Shown: positions 53,602 through 63,090, counted from the first letter of the stretch. The stretch is 64,000 bases of DNA from Pseudomonas sp. PD9R (GCF_019200975.1 NZ_JAHTMR010000012.1:1-64000); one strand, 5' to 3'. The notes: generated by a model from the sequence alone, not told the origin. Numbers and translations are program-made.

Positions 53602-54471
53602 ATGGCCTACGATTCGATTTTCAAAGCCGACCTGTTTGCAGGGCAAACCATCATCGTCACCGGAGGCGGCAGTGGCATCGGGCGCTGCACCGCGCACGAA
53701 CTGGCGGCCCTCGGCGCCCATGTGCTGCTGGTGGGGCGCAAGGCCGACAAGCTCAAAGCAGTCGCCGCCGAAATTGCCGAAGACGGCGGCATGGCGGACT
53801 GGAGCACCTGCGATATTCGCGAAGAAGAAGCGGTGTCACATCTGGTCAGCGAGCTGATCCGCAAGCACGGGCCGATTCACGGTCTGGTCAACAATGCCGG
53901 CGGGCAATACCCGTCGCCCCTGGCCTCGATCAATCAGAAGGGCTTCGAAACCGTGATGCGCACCAATCTTGTCGGCGGCTTTCTGATGGCCCGGGAAGTG
54001 TTCAACCAGTCCATGAGCAAGCACGGCGGTGCCATCGTCAACATGCTCGCCGATATGTGGGGCGGCATGCCCGGCATGGGCCACTCTGGCGCGGCACGTT
54101 CAGGGATGGACAACCTGACCAAAACCGCCGCGTTCGAGTGGGGTTACGCCGGGGTGCGGGTCAACGCCGTAGCACCAGGCTGGATCGCCTCCAGCGGCAT
54201 GGACACTTACGAAGGCGCGTTCAAGGCAGTGATTCCGACCTTGCGCGAACACGTACCGCTCAAGCGCATCGGCACCGAATCGGAAGTCAGCGCGGCGATT
54301 GTGTTCCTGCTCAGCCCGGCAGCGGCGTTTGTCAGCGGCAGCACCTTGCGCATCGATGGCGCCGCCAGTCTCGGCGGGCGTGCGTGGCCGATTCACAAGG
54401 CGACCAACAGTGAGTCGTACAACGGCTTTCATCGTGCGTACTTGCCGGATGTCCTCAAGGATAAGGAATAA
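53602..54471 (+). CDS. atuB: Short-chain dehydrogenase AtuB
   Basis: This 289-residue SDR has the NAD(P) motif VTGGGSGIGRCTA (about 20-32), NNAGGQYPSP (about 95-104) and a conserved Lys in the helix after the NMLADMWGG segment; the usual YxxxK reads SGAARSGMDN, so the classic Tyr is not seen. It resembles 2,4-dienoyl-CoA reductase-like SDRs, which use another mechanism. In P. aeruginosa it is needed for terpenoid alcohol use. It starts 12 bases after atuA and is followed by atuC after 3. Confidence 0.87.
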   Translation: MAYDSIFKADLFAGQTIIVTGGGSGIGRCTAHELAALGAHVLLVGRKADKLKAVAAEIAEDGGMADWSTCDIREEEAVSHLVSELIRKHGPIHGLVNNAGGQYPSPLASINQKGFETVMRTNLVGGFLMAREVFNQSMSKHGGAIVNMLADMWGGMPGMGHSGAARSGMDNLTKTAAFEWGYAGVRVNAVAPGWIASSGMDTYEGAFKAVIPTLREHVPLKRIGTESEVSAAIVFLLSPAAAFVSGSTLRIDGAASLGGRAWPIHKATNSESYNGFHRAYLPDVLKDKE

Positions 54472-54474
54472 CCC

Positions 54475-56091
54475 ATGCCGGTGATTCAGTCGCAACTCGA
54501 TCCCCACAGCCAAGCATTCGCACAAAATCGCGCGGCGATGCTGGTGGGTATCGAACAGGTCCGCCAGCTCGAACAGAATCTGTTGAACAAGGCCGCCGAA
54601 GCCAAACCCAAGTTCGACAAGCGTGGTCAACTGCTGCCCCGCGAGCGCCTCAATTTGCTGCTGGACCCCGGCGCACCGTTCCTCGAACTGGCCAGCCTGG
54701 CCGGGTACAAATTGCACGACGACAAGGATGGCAACTCGGCCGGTGGCGGCTTGATCGCCGGGATCGGTTACGTGTCCGGCGTGCGAGTGCTGGTAGTGGC
54801 GAACAACAGTGCGATCAAGGGCGGGACCATTTCCCCCAGTGGCTTGAAAAAATCCCTGCGCCTGCAACAGATCGCCATGGAAAACAAACTGCCGGTGATC
54901 ACGCTGGCTGAAAGCGGTGGCGCCAACCTCAATTACGCAGCCGACATTTTCGTCGAAGGTGCGCGCAGTTTTGCCAACCAGGCGCGGATGTCGGCCATGG
55001 GCCTGCCGCAGATCACCGTGGTCCACGGCTCGGCAACCGCGGGCGGCGCTTATCAACCGGGGCTGTCGGACTACGTGGTGGTGGTGCGCGGCAAGGCCAA
55101 GTTGTTTCTCGCCGGTCCCCCGCTGTTAAAAGCAGCAACCGGTGAAGTCGCCACCGACGAAGAGCTGGGCGGCGCCGAAATGCACGCGCAAACTGCCGGC
55201 ACCGCCGAATACCTGGCCGAAAACGATGCCGACGGCGTGCGTAAGGTACGCGAAATCGTCAGCCTGCTGCCGTGGAACGAACAACTGCCCCCGCGCCCCG
55301 ACCGCCACCGGGAAGAACCGCTCTACCCCATCGATGAACTGTTGGGCCTGATCCCGGACGATCCGAAAAAGCCCTACGACGTGCGCGAAATCATCGCGCG
55401 CATTGCCGACGGCTCGAACTTCCTTGAATTCAAATCCGAGTTCGACCAGCAAACCGTCTGCGGTCACCTGAAAATCCAGGGCCGCGCCTGTGGCTTCATC
55501 GGCAACAACGGCCCGATAACCCCCAAAGGTGCGAGCAAGGCTGCGCAGTTCATTCAGCTGTGCGACCAGAGCCAGACGCCGCTGCTGTTTTTCCACAACA
55601 CCACCGGGTTCATGGTTGGCACCGAGTCGGAGCAGCAAGGGGTGATCAAGCACGGCGCCAAAATGATTCAAGCGGTGGCCAACGCCCGAGTACCGAAATT
55701 GACCATCGTCGTCGGCGGCTCCTATGGCGCCGGCAACTACGCGATGTGTGGCCGTGGTCTCGACCCGCGCTTCATCTTCGCCTGGCCCAACAGCCGCACC
55801 GCCGTGATGGGCGGCGCGCAAGCCGGTAAGGTGCTGCGGATCGTTACCGAGGCGAAGCAGGCCAAGGACGGCCTGGTGCCTGACCCGAAAATGCTCGACA
55901 TGCTGGAACAGGTCACCGCGCAGAAACTCGACAGCCAGTCCACGGCGCTTTACGGCAGTGCCAATCTGTGGGACGACGGGTTGATTGATCCGCGCGATAC
56001 CCGGACCTTGCTCGGTTACCTGCTGGACATCTGTCACGAGGCCGAGGTGCGGCTTTTGCAAGCCAACAGTTTTGGTGCCGCCCGCTTCTAA
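54475..56091 (+). CDS. atuC: Geranyl-CoA carboxylase beta subunit AtuC
   Basis: This 538-residue carboxyltransferase subunit works with AtuF to add CO2 from carboxybiotin to the gamma-methyl of geranyl-CoA. Both crotonase-like halves are seen: the N-terminal half with GGLIAGIGYVSG and AESGGANL, and the C-terminal half with HNTTGFMVGTESEQQG and GGSYGAGNYAMCGRG. It is very like methylcrotonyl-CoA carboxylase (LiuB); the atu context and pairing point to geranyl-CoA. The ATG follows the atuB stop by three bases. Confidence 0.92.
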   Translation: MPVIQSQLDPHSQAFAQNRAAMLVGIEQVRQLEQNLLNKAAEAKPKFDKRGQLLPRERLNLLLDPGAPFLELASLAGYKLHDDKDGNSAGGGLIAGIGYVSGVRVLVVANNSAIKGGTISPSGLKKSLRLQQIAMENKLPVITLAESGGANLNYAADIFVEGARSFANQARMSAMGLPQITVVHGSATAGGAYQPGLSDYVVVVRGKAKLFLAGPPLLKAATGEVATDEELGGAEMHAQTAGTAEYLAENDADGVRKVREIVSLLPWNEQLPPRPDRHREEPLYPIDELLGLIPDDPKKPYDVREIIARIADGSNFLEFKSEFDQQTVCGHLKIQGRACGFIGNNGPITPKGASKAAQFIQLCDQSQTPLLFFHNTTGFMVGTESEQQGVIKHGAKMIQAVANARVPKLTIVVGGSYGAGNYAMCGRGLDPRFIFAWPNSRTAVMGGAQAGKVLRIVTEAKQAKDGLVPDPKMLDMLEQVTAQKLDSQSTALYGSANLWDDGLIDPRDTRTLLGYLLDICHEAEVRLLQANSFGAARF

Positions 56092-56115
56092 GGGCGATCA
56101 GGAGAATAATAAAAA

Positions 56116-57273
56116 ATGATCTTCACCCAGGAACATGAAGCACTGCGCCGCACCGTCCGCCAATTCGTCGATCACGAGATCAATCCGCACGTCGAGGAGT
56201 GGGAAAAGGCCGGACGCTTTCCGATCCACGAGGTCTTCCGCAAGGCCGGCGACCTTGGCCTGCTGGGGATTTCCAAACCGGAAAAATTCGGCGGCATGGG
56301 GCTCGATTACAGCTACTCGATCGTCGCCGCCGAAGAGTTCGGCACCATTCATTGCGGCGGCATCCCGATGTCGATCGGCGTGCAGACCGACATGTGCACC
56401 CCGGCCCTGGCGCGTTTTGGCTCCGATGAATTGCGCGACGAATTCCTGCGCCCGGCGATCACCGGCGAACAGGTCGGTTGCATCGGGGTTTCCGAAGTCG
56501 GTGCCGGTTCCGACGTCGCCGGTTTGAAGACCCGCGCGCGCAAGGACGGCGACGACTACGTGATCAACGGCAGCAAGATGTGGATCACCAACTCGCCGAG
56601 CGCCGATTTCATTTGCCTGCTGGCCAACACCTCGGACGACAAACCGCACATCAACAAGTCGCTGATCATGGTGCCGATGAACACGCCGGGCATCAGCCTC
56701 AGTTCGCACCTGGACAAACTCGGCATGCGCAGTTCGGAAACCGCCCAGGTGTTTTTCGATAACGTGCGCGTGCCGCAACGCAACCGCATCGGCCATGAAG
56801 GCGCCGGGTTCATGATGCAGATGCTGCAATTCCAGGAGGAACGCCTGTTCGGCGCGGCAAACATGATCAAAGGGCTGGAGAACTGCGTCGACAGCACGAT
56901 CGAGTACTGCAAGGAACGCAAAACCTTCGGCAGTGCATTGATCGACAACCAGGTCATTCACTTTCGCCTGGCCGAATTGCAAACCGAAATCGAATGCCTG
57001 CGGGCGCTGGTCTACCAGGCCACCGAGCAATACGTCAGAGGTCAGGATGTCACCCGCCTGGCGTCGATGGCCAAGCTCAAGGCCGGCCGATTGGGTCGCG
57101 AGGTCAGTGACAGTTGCCTGCAATATTGGGGCGGCATGGGTTTCATGTGGGACAACCCGGTGGCCCGCGCCTACCGCGATGTACGGCTGGTGTCGATTGG
57201 CGGCGGCGCCGACGAAATCATGCTGGGGATCATCTGCAAACTCATGGGCATCCTGCCGGGGAAAAAGAAATGA
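56116..57273 (+). CDS. atuD: Citronellyl-CoA dehydrogenase AtuD
   Basis: This 385-residue acyl-CoA dehydrogenase uses FAD to turn citronellyl-CoA into cis-geranyl-CoA. It has the typical GVSEVGAGSDVAGLKT (substrate/FAD region), KMWITNSPSADF and the C-terminal segment with QYWGGMGFMWDNPVARAYRD, quoted as YWGGMGFMWDN. AGGAGAATAATAA precedes the start. It overlaps atuE by four bases (ATGA). Confidence 0.92.
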   Translation: MIFTQEHEALRRTVRQFVDHEINPHVEEWEKAGRFPIHEVFRKAGDLGLLGISKPEKFGGMGLDYSYSIVAAEEFGTIHCGGIPMSIGVQTDMCTPALARFGSDELRDEFLRPAITGEQVGCIGVSEVGAGSDVAGLKTRARKDGDDYVINGSKMWITNSPSADFICLLANTSDDKPHINKSLIMVPMNTPGISLSSHLDKLGMRSSETAQVFFDNVRVPQRNRIGHEGAGFMMQMLQFQEERLFGAANMIKGLENCVDSTIEYCKERKTFGSALIDNQVIHFRLAELQTEIECLRALVYQATEQYVRGQDVTRLASMAKLKAGRLGREVSDSCLQYWGGMGFMWDNPVARAYRDVRLVSIGGGADEIMLGIICKLMGILPGKKK

Positions 57274-58067
57274 GCAGCCTGCCGGTGTGCCAGACCTTGT
57301 TGCTCGAACCGCATAACGGCGTGCTGCACATCACCCTCAATCGGCCGGAAAGTCGCAACGCCATGAGTTTGCAGATGGTCAGTGAACTTCGCGCGGTACT
57401 GGCGGCGGTGCGTGATGACCGGGCGACTCGGGCGTTGGTCATCGGCGGTGCCGGTGGGCACTTTTGCGCCGGAGGTGACATCAAGGATATGGCCGGTGCT
57501 CGGGCTCAAGGTGCAACGGCTTACCGTGAGTTGAACCGCGCGTTCGGTGCCTTGCTCGAAGAAACCCAACATGCCCCGCAAGTGGTGATCACGGTGCTGC
57601 AAGGCGCGGTGCTCGGCGGTGGTTTTGGCCTGGCGTGTGTCAGCGACATCGCGATGGCCGACCATCAAGCGCAATTCGGCTTGCCGGAAACCAGCCTCGG
57701 CCTGTTGCCGGCGCAGATTGCGCCGTTCGTGGTGCAGCGCATCGGCCTGACCCAGGCCCGAAGACTGGCCCTGACGGCGGCGCGGCTCGACGGCACCCAG
57801 GCACGACGGATGGGGCTGGTGCATTTTGTTGAGCATGACCCGCAGGCTCTGGCTGAACGCCTCGATGAAGTATTGGCCCATGTGCTGTGTTGTGCGCCGG
57901 GGGCAAATGCGGCAACCAAAAAGCTGTTGTTGGCGAGTACCGTCCAGCCTTCGGGTGAACTGCTGGATCAAGCGGCCGAGTGGTTCAGCGAAGCGGTGAC
58001 TGGTGCTGAAGGCGTCGAAGGCACCATGGCGTTTGTGCAAAAGCGTAAACCAGGGTGGGCCCCTTAA
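57270..58067 (+). CDS. atuE: Isohexenylglutaconyl-CoA hydratase AtuE
   Basis: This 265-residue crotonase hydrates isohexenylglutaconyl-CoA, the product of geranyl-CoA carboxylation. It shows the oxyanion-hole segments GGHFCAGGDIKDM (about 66-78) and GAVLGGGFGLACVSDIAMAD (about 112-131), then FGLPETSLGLLP. Its start overlaps the atuD stop (ATGA). A REPIN of 65 bp separates it from atuF. Confidence 0.9.
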   Translation: MSSLPVCQTLLLEPHNGVLHITLNRPESRNAMSLQMVSELRAVLAAVRDDRATRALVIGGAGGHFCAGGDIKDMAGARAQGATAYRELNRAFGALLEETQHAPQVVITVLQGAVLGGGFGLACVSDIAMADHQAQFGLPETSLGLLPAQIAPFVVQRIGLTQARRLALTAARLDGTQARRMGLVHFVEHDPQALAERLDEVLAHVLCCAPGANAATKKLLLASTVQPSGELLDQAAEWFSEAVTGAEGVEGTMAFVQKRKPGWAP

Positions 58068-58071
58068 GAGA

Positions 58072-58136
58072 TTCGCGGGCAAACCTCGCTCCTCCAGGTC
58101 GAGTGATTCTCTGCAGAAGCGAGGCTTGCCCGCGAA
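58072..58136. repeat. REPIN between atuE and atuF
   Basis: TTCGCGGGCAAACCTCGCTCCT and AGAAGCGAGGCTTGCCCGCGAA are inverted copies with one mismatch and a gap, of the GGCTTGCCCGCGAA type. It sits within the atu operon, where it may weaken atuF expression or cut the mRNA into segments. Confidence 0.88.
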
Positions 58137-58176
58137 GAGGCCATCACATTCACCGCAAAACCCAAGGGAAAAACCC

Positions 58177-60138
58177 ATGCCCGGATTCAGCAAAATCCTG
58201 ATCGCCAATCGTGGCGAAATCGCCTGCCGCATCCAGCGCACCGCCCAGGCCTTGGGCTACCGTACTGTCGCCGTATTCAGCGATGCCGACGCCGATGCAC
58301 TACATGTACACATGGCCGATGAGGCCGTTCACATTGGCCCGGCACCGGTGCAACAGTCTTATCTGAACATCCCGGCAATTATCGACGCAGCCCGCCGCAC
58401 AGGCGCGGATGCGATCCATCCGGGTTACGGTTTTCTCTCGGAAAACCCGGGCTTCGCCCTCGCCTGTCAGCACGCCGGTATCACCTTCATCGGCCCCAGC
58501 CCCGAAGCCATTGAACTGATGGGCAGCAAACGTCTGTCGAAAATCGCCATGATCGCGGCTGGAGTACCGTGCATCCTGGGCTATCAAGGCGCCGAGCAGG
58601 ACGACGTGACCCTGACTCGCGAAGCCGAACGCATCGGCTATCCGTTGATGATCAAGGCCAGCGCCGGTGGTGGTGGACGCGGCATGCGCCTTGTACACAC
58701 GGCCAGCGACCTGCTGGCGCAGATCCGCACGGCACGCTCGGAAGCCCTGCACGGTTTTGGCAGCGACGAACTGATCCTCGAACAGGCGTTGATCGACCCG
58801 CGCCATGTCGAGGTCCAGCTGTTTGGCGACCAGCACGGCAATCTGATTTACCTCGGCGAGCGCGACTGTTCGATCCAGCGTCGTCACCAGAAAGTCATCG
58901 AGGAAGCGCCCTGCCCGGTGATGACCGTCGAGTTGCGCCAAGCCATGGGCGAAGCGGCGCTCAAGGCCGGGCGCGCAGTGAATTATGTCGGCGCCGGCAC
59001 CGTTGAGTTCCTCCTTGATGCACGCGGGCAGTTTTACTTCCTGGAGATGAATACCCGCCTGCAAGTGGAGCACCCGGTGACCGAGCTGATCACCGGGCTG
59101 GATCTGGTGGCCTGGCAACTGGCCGTGGCCGAAGGACAACCTCTACCGTTGCGTCAGGAGCAGGTGCAACTCAATGGCCACGCCATGGAAGTGCGCCTGT
59201 ATGCCGAAGATCCGGCCCGCGATTTTCTGCCACAAACCGGGCGCATCACAGCCTGGGAACCAGCCACGCAGAGTGGCGTGCGCATCGACCATGGCCTGAT
59301 CGAGGGCCAGAGCATCAGCCCGTTCTACGACCCGTTGCTGGGCAAACTCATCGCCCATGGCGCCACCCGCGAAGAAGCCCGGCGCAAGCTACTGCGAGCG
59401 GTGCAGGACAGTGTGTTGCTGGGCGTACAGAGCAACCAGCGCGTGCTCGCGAATCTGCTGGATCATCCACAATTCATCAGCGGCGAATTCAGCACCGGGT
59501 TCATCCCTCGGAATTTCGCTGACCATTCCTGTCTGCGTCCGCAGGTACCCAGCGACGCAGAGCTGGCGATAGCCGCTGCCCTGTTCTATCAGGCCTCGGC
59601 GCAAGTTCATCCCGCGTCACTGGCCGGTTGGCGCAACAACGCCAGTGTGCCGCTGCACTATCGCCTCGGTCTTGAGGATCAGGCGTGGTCGGTGGAGCTG
59701 AATGCCATGCCGGGCGAGGTTTATCGAATTCAAATCGCCAGCCGCAGCCTCGAACTGAAAATCATCGAATGCGACGGCCACTGGGCCACGTTGGTCATCG
59801 ATGGCGTCCGCACACGCCACGCCTATCGACTGGAGGCAGGGCAACTCTGCCTGTTCACCCGTCCGGGCAGCCTGCGATTGACCGACCGGACACAGGCCTT
59901 GGTCAGCAGTCAGGTCAGCATTAGCTCCGGCACGCTCAAGGCGCCGATGGATGGCGCGATTGTCGATGTGCTGGTCAGTGAGGGCAGCGTGGTCAGCAAA
60001 GGCCAATTGCTGGTGGTGCTGGAGGCCATGAAAATGGAGCATCCACTCAAGTCGGGCATCGACGGTGTGCTCAAGCGCTTGCAGGTGCGGGTCGGCGATC
60101 AGGTGAAAAACCGTCAGATTCTGTTGGAGGTCGAATAA
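58177..60138 (+). CDS. atuF: Geranyl-CoA carboxylase alpha subunit (biotin carboxylase/BCCP) AtuF
   Basis: This 653-residue biotin-carrying subunit starts with the biotin carboxylase domain (KILIANRGEIACRI, HPGYGFLSENPGF, KASAGGGGRGMR, RDCSIQRRHQKVIEEAP, FLEMNTRLQVEHPVTE) and ends with a biotinyl domain with LEAMKMEHPL, where Lys is biotinylated. It pairs with AtuC. The start at 58177 (MPGFSKIL) is set by the fold; CAAGGGAAAAACCC lies upstream. Last atu gene here; the atuG and atuH genes that follow in P. aeruginosa are absent. Confidence 0.92.
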   Translation: MPGFSKILIANRGEIACRIQRTAQALGYRTVAVFSDADADALHVHMADEAVHIGPAPVQQSYLNIPAIIDAARRTGADAIHPGYGFLSENPGFALACQHAGITFIGPSPEAIELMGSKRLSKIAMIAAGVPCILGYQGAEQDDVTLTREAERIGYPLMIKASAGGGGRGMRLVHTASDLLAQIRTARSEALHGFGSDELILEQALIDPRHVEVQLFGDQHGNLIYLGERDCSIQRRHQKVIEEAPCPVMTVELRQAMGEAALKAGRAVNYVGAGTVEFLLDARGQFYFLEMNTRLQVEHPVTELITGLDLVAWQLAVAEGQPLPLRQEQVQLNGHAMEVRLYAEDPARDFLPQTGRITAWEPATQSGVRIDHGLIEGQSISPFYDPLLGKLIAHGATREEARRKLLRAVQDSVLLGVQSNQRVLANLLDHPQFISGEFSTGFIPRNFADHSCLRPQVPSDAELAIAAALFYQASAQVHPASLAGWRNNASVPLHYRLGLEDQAWSVELNAMPGEVYRIQIASRSLELKIIECDGHWATLVIDGVRTRHAYRLEAGQLCLFTRPGSLRLTDRTQALVSSQVSISSGTLKAPMDGAIVDVLVSEGSVVSKGQLLVVLEAMKMEHPLKSGIDGVLKRLQVRVGDQVKNRQILLEVE

Positions 60139-60209
60139 GCCGCTAGGCGGATCCGCCGGGTTTGGCTACGCTCAAGCCCTATCAGGACGCGGATACCAGG
60201 AACCCTGCA

Positions 60210-60752
60210 ATGCCTCACTGGCTGGTCATTGATCTGGAAGCCACCACCGACGAGGGTGGCTGGCCTATTACGGAAATGGAAATCATCGAAATCGGTGCCA
60301 CCCTTGTGGACCGCAAGGGCCGTGAACTGGATCACTTCCAGCGCTTCGTCCGACCGTCGAGGCGTCCTTTGCTAACCCCGTTTTGCCGGGAACTGACGCA
60401 CATCACTCAGGCCAATATCGATGCTGCACAGCCCTTGGGCGAGGTATGGGCGTCGTTCGAACGCTGGCTCGGCCATCATCACACGCGCCTCGAAGGCTGG
60501 GTCAGTTGGGGCGATTACGATCGCAAACAGCTGCTTCAGGAATGGCAACGCCTGCAACTCGACAGCATTCTGGCTCGCGTTCCGCACATGAACCTCAAAC
60601 AGCGCTTTGCCAAGGCCCGGCGCCTGGAACGCCCACTGGGGCTTAATGGTGCCCTGCAACTGGCGGGTTTGCAGTTCTCCGGCCAACAGCACCGGGCGCT
60701 GGAAGATGCGCGCAATACTGCGCGGCTGTTGCCACTGGTTCTTCCACTTTAG
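60210..60752 (+). CDS. DEDDh-type 3'-5' exonuclease
   Basis: This 180-residue enzyme has the exonuclease motifs: ExoI VIDLEATT (Asp and Glu, about 6-11), ExoII in the GWVSWGDYDRKQL segment (Asp) and ExoIII with QHRALEDARNTARL (His and Asp). It is of the KapD/ERI-1-like small group. The substrate (RNA or DNA end) is unknown. The ATG at 60210 is used, since the longer frame lacks a ribosome site. A single gene between atuF and ppnP. Confidence 0.88.
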   Translation: MPHWLVIDLEATTDEGGWPITEMEIIEIGATLVDRKGRELDHFQRFVRPSRRPLLTPFCRELTHITQANIDAAQPLGEVWASFERWLGHHHTRLEGWVSWGDYDRKQLLQEWQRLQLDSILARVPHMNLKQRFAKARRLERPLGLNGALQLAGLQFSGQQHRALEDARNTARLLPLVLPL

Positions 60753-60821
60753 AGAGGTGACTAGGCCTTGGGCCTTGTGCATACTGGCCGGCCCTTTTTA
60801 GCCCTTTTCGAGGAATCGCCC

Positions 60822-61106
60822 ATGTTTAAAGTCAACGAGTACTTCGACGGCACCGTCAAGTCGATCGCCTTTGGCACCGCTGAAGGTCCGGCGACCATCG
60901 GCGTCATGGCTCCGGGCGAATACGAATTCGGCACCAGCCAGCGCGAAATCATGCACGTGGTGTCCGGCGCCCTGACCGTCAAGCTGCCAGACAGCAACGA
61001 CTGGGAAACCTTCGCCGCCGGCAGCCAGTTCAACGTGCCTGCCAACAGCAAGTTCCAGCTGAAAGTCGCCGTCGACACCGCTTACCTGTGCGAATACCGC
61101 GGCTAA
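60822..61106 (+). CDS. ppnP: Pyrimidine/purine nucleoside phosphorylase
   Basis: This 94-residue cupin-like protein of the DUF1255 family breaks nucleosides to bases and ribose-1-phosphate. It matches the family length and shows MFKVNEYFDGTVKSIAF at the start and LCEYRG at the end, with the middle EYEFGTSQREIMHVVSGALTV quoted in part as REIMHVVSGALTV. CGAGGAATCGCC precedes the ATG at 60822. A terminator follows. Confidence 0.93.
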   Translation: MFKVNEYFDGTVKSIAFGTAEGPATIGVMAPGEYEFGTSQREIMHVVSGALTVKLPDSNDWETFAAGSQFNVPANSKFQLKVAVDTAYLCEYRG

Positions 61107-61128
61107 ACCCGAGGTTTTCACAGCGCAA

Positions 61129-61164
61129 AAAAATGCCCGTGTTTTTCGACACGGGCATTTTTAT
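61129..61164. terminator. Bidirectional rho-independent terminator
   Basis: AAAAATGCCCGTGT, the loop TTTTCG and ACACGGGCATTTTT form a perfect stem with A- and T-tracts, ending ppnP (plus) and the MOSC gene (minus). Confidence 0.93.
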
Positions 61165-61175
61165 TTCCAGGGCGC

Positions 61176-61982
61176 TTATTCGAGGACGGTTACCGGCATA
61201 CCGACTTCAAGTCGACCGTTGCCGTCATTGACCAGGTTCTGGCCGAACATCGCGCCATCCGCTTCTGAACGGTATTTCTGCAAAGTGGCCAATGGTTCGC
61301 GATCCTCGTTGCGCTCACCGGTTTGCGGGTCGATGGTGGTCAAAATGCAGCGCGAGCACGACTTGACCACCCGGAACTCGACATCGCCGATGCGAATGCG
61401 CTTCCAGCTGTCCTCGGCATACGCATCGCTGCCTTCGATCACCAGATTCGGCCGAAAACGCAGCATCTCCAGCGAACGTCCAACCTTCTGCGACAAGTCT
61501 TCCAGCGACGCCTGACCAATCAGCAGCAACGGATAGCCATCGGCGAACGCCACTTGATCGTCGTCCTTGCCGTAGCCGGCCTCTGTCATCCGCGCGCGAT
61601 CAAGTGGAACCTGCACCAGCCGCGTCGGTTTACCGATGAACTCACTGACCCAGGCACCCGCCGCGTCACCGGCATCAGGTACGCGCAACGTGTCACGCCA
61701 GATGGTCACACCGCGCAGTTCGGCGGCGCTGGAAGGCAGGGCGATATCAATCGGTGAATGGCCGGGGGCACTGAGGGTCAAGCCGCCTTCGGCATTCCAC
61801 AGCGCCGACAACTGGCTCATTCGCGCCACCGCACGCTGGGTCAGGAAACGTCCACTGGCTTCATCCACGAGCATCCAGCGTCGATCTCCGTCCAGCCCCA
61901 GCTTGTCCAGGCTGACCTGCTGCAAGATTTCGCCCTTGCCGGATTTCAATGGATAACGATAAAGCGCGCTCAGACGCAGCAT
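61176..61982 (-). CDS. MOSC domain protein (YcbX-like)
   Basis: This 268-residue protein has an MOSC N-terminal beta-barrel (LSALYRYPLKSGKGEIL) and a C-terminal MOSC domain with the likely molybdopterin-binding Cys in VKSCSRCILTTIDP (about residue 205-208). Like E. coli YcbX it may reduce N-hydroxylated compounds with a Mo cofactor, though it lacks YcbX's C-terminal 2Fe-2S ferredoxin domain (E. coli YcbX has about 370 residues). The start at 61982 (MLRLSALY) is used; upstream frame comes from a REP. Single gene. Confidence 0.86.
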   Translation of the reverse strand: MLRLSALYRYPLKSGKGEILQQVSLDKLGLDGDRRWMLVDEASGRFLTQRAVARMSQLSALWNAEGGLTLSAPGHSPIDIALPSSAAELRGVTIWRDTLRVPDAGDAAGAWVSEFIGKPTRLVQVPLDRARMTEAGYGKDDDQVAFADGYPLLLIGQASLEDLSQKVGRSLEMLRFRPNLVIEGSDAYAEDSWKRIRIGDVEFRVVKSCSRCILTTIDPQTGERNEDREPLATLQKYRSEADGAMFGQNLVNDGNGRLEVGMPVTVLE

Positions 61983-62054
61983 GGCCACGGCTCCCTGGTG
62001 GGCAAAAAAGGTCACCCTATACGAGCTGGGTCGCTGAATCAAAGGTTGGTGAAA

Positions 62055-62135
62055 ATCAAAAGATCGCAGTCTGCGGCAACTCCTACATAGAAATTCGATC
62101 ACTGTAGGAGCTGCCGCAGGCTGCGATCTTTTGAT
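62055..62135. repeat. REPIN between the MOSC gene and cheV
   Basis: ATCAAAAGATCGCAGTCTGCGG and CCGCAGGCTGCGATCTTTTGAT form an inverted pair with one mismatch, with CAACTCCTACA/TGTAGGAGCTG inside. It lies 20 bases beyond the cheV stop and may end cheV. Confidence 0.9.
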
Positions 62136-62154
62136 GTTGCTTTGCCGCTTGTAA

Positions 62155-63090
62155 TCAGGCCGGCACGGCGTCGAGCATCAAGCGCTGGCGCACCACATCA
62201 ACGAGTTTGTCCGGCTGGAACTTGGACAGGAAGTTGTCGCAGCCGACCTTCTTCACCATCGAGTCGTTGAAGCTGCCGGACAAGGACGTGTGCAGCACCA
62301 CATACAGGCCACGCAGACGCGGGTCGTTACGGATTTCGGTGGTCAGGCGATACCCATCCATTTCCGGCATTTCTGCGTCGGTAAAGATCATCAGCAGTTT
62401 ATCGGTCATGTTGACTCCGGTATCGGCCCAGGCCTTGAGCATGTTCAGTGCCTTCAAGCCGTCGCTGGCAATGTGCATCTTGACGCCCAACTGCCCGAGG
62501 GTGTCGCGCAGTTGGGCCAGGGCCACATTCGAATCATCCACCAGCAGCACTTCACGGCCTCGGGCGCGTTCCAGCACCGGGTCGTCCAGTTTGTCGCGGG
62601 ACACCTTGGCGTTGTACGGGACAATTTCGGCCAGGACTTTTTCCACGTCGATGATTTCAACCAACTGATCGTCGACCTTGCTGATGGCCGTCAGGTAATG
62701 CTGGCGACCGGCGCTGGCCGGCGGCGGCAGAATCGCTTCCCAGTTCATGTTGACGATGCGGTCCACGCCACCCACCAGGAACGCCTGCACCGAACGGTTG
62801 TACTCGGTGACAATGATCGTACTGTTCGGACCCGGAATCAGTGGGCGCATACCGATGGCCTGGGATAAATCGATCACCGGCAGGGTCTGGCCACGCAGGT
62901 TGACCACACCGCATACGAACGGATGGCGCTGGGGCATCAAGGTCAGCTTCGGCAGTTGCAGGACTTCTTGCACTTTAAAGACGTTGATCGCAAACAATTG
63001 CCGTCCGGCGAGCCGGAACATAAGAATTTCCAGGCGATTCTCACCTACCAATTGCGTACGTTGGTCTACCGTATCGAGAATGCCGGCCAT
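62155..63090 (-). CDS. cheV: Chemotaxis adaptor CheV (CheW-receiver fusion)
   Basis: This 311-residue protein has an N-terminal CheW domain (about 15-160: LEILMFRLAGRQLFAINVFKV, VCGVVNLRGQTLPVIDL, quoted in part) and a C-terminal receiver domain (about 175-305) with VLLVDDSNVA, phospho-Asp in IFTDAEMPEMDGY (about residue 235), VVLHTSLSG and Lys in NFLSKFQPD. It couples receptors to CheA and can be tuned by phosphorylation. CAGGAGTCATTGA precedes its ATG. A sigma-28 type promoter lies about 45-70 bases upstream, which fits a flagellar late gene. Confidence 0.94.
   Translation of the reverse strand: MAGILDTVDQRTQLVGENRLEILMFRLAGRQLFAINVFKVQEVLQLPKLTLMPQRHPFVCGVVNLRGQTLPVIDLSQAIGMRPLIPGPNSTIIVTEYNRSVQAFLVGGVDRIVNMNWEAILPPPASAGRQHYLTAISKVDDQLVEIIDVEKVLAEIVPYNAKVSRDKLDDPVLERARGREVLLVDDSNVALAQLRDTLGQLGVKMHIASDGLKALNMLKAWADTGVNMTDKLLMIFTDAEMPEMDGYRLTTEIRNDPRLRGLYVVLHTSLSGSFNDSMVKKVGCDNFLSKFQPDKLVDVVRQRLMLDAVPA

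Noticed and set aside
52210..53721. 503-residue open frame on the minus strand
   Set aside because: It is opposite atuA and runs across the atuA-atuB junction. It is an antisense artefact of GC-rich DNA.
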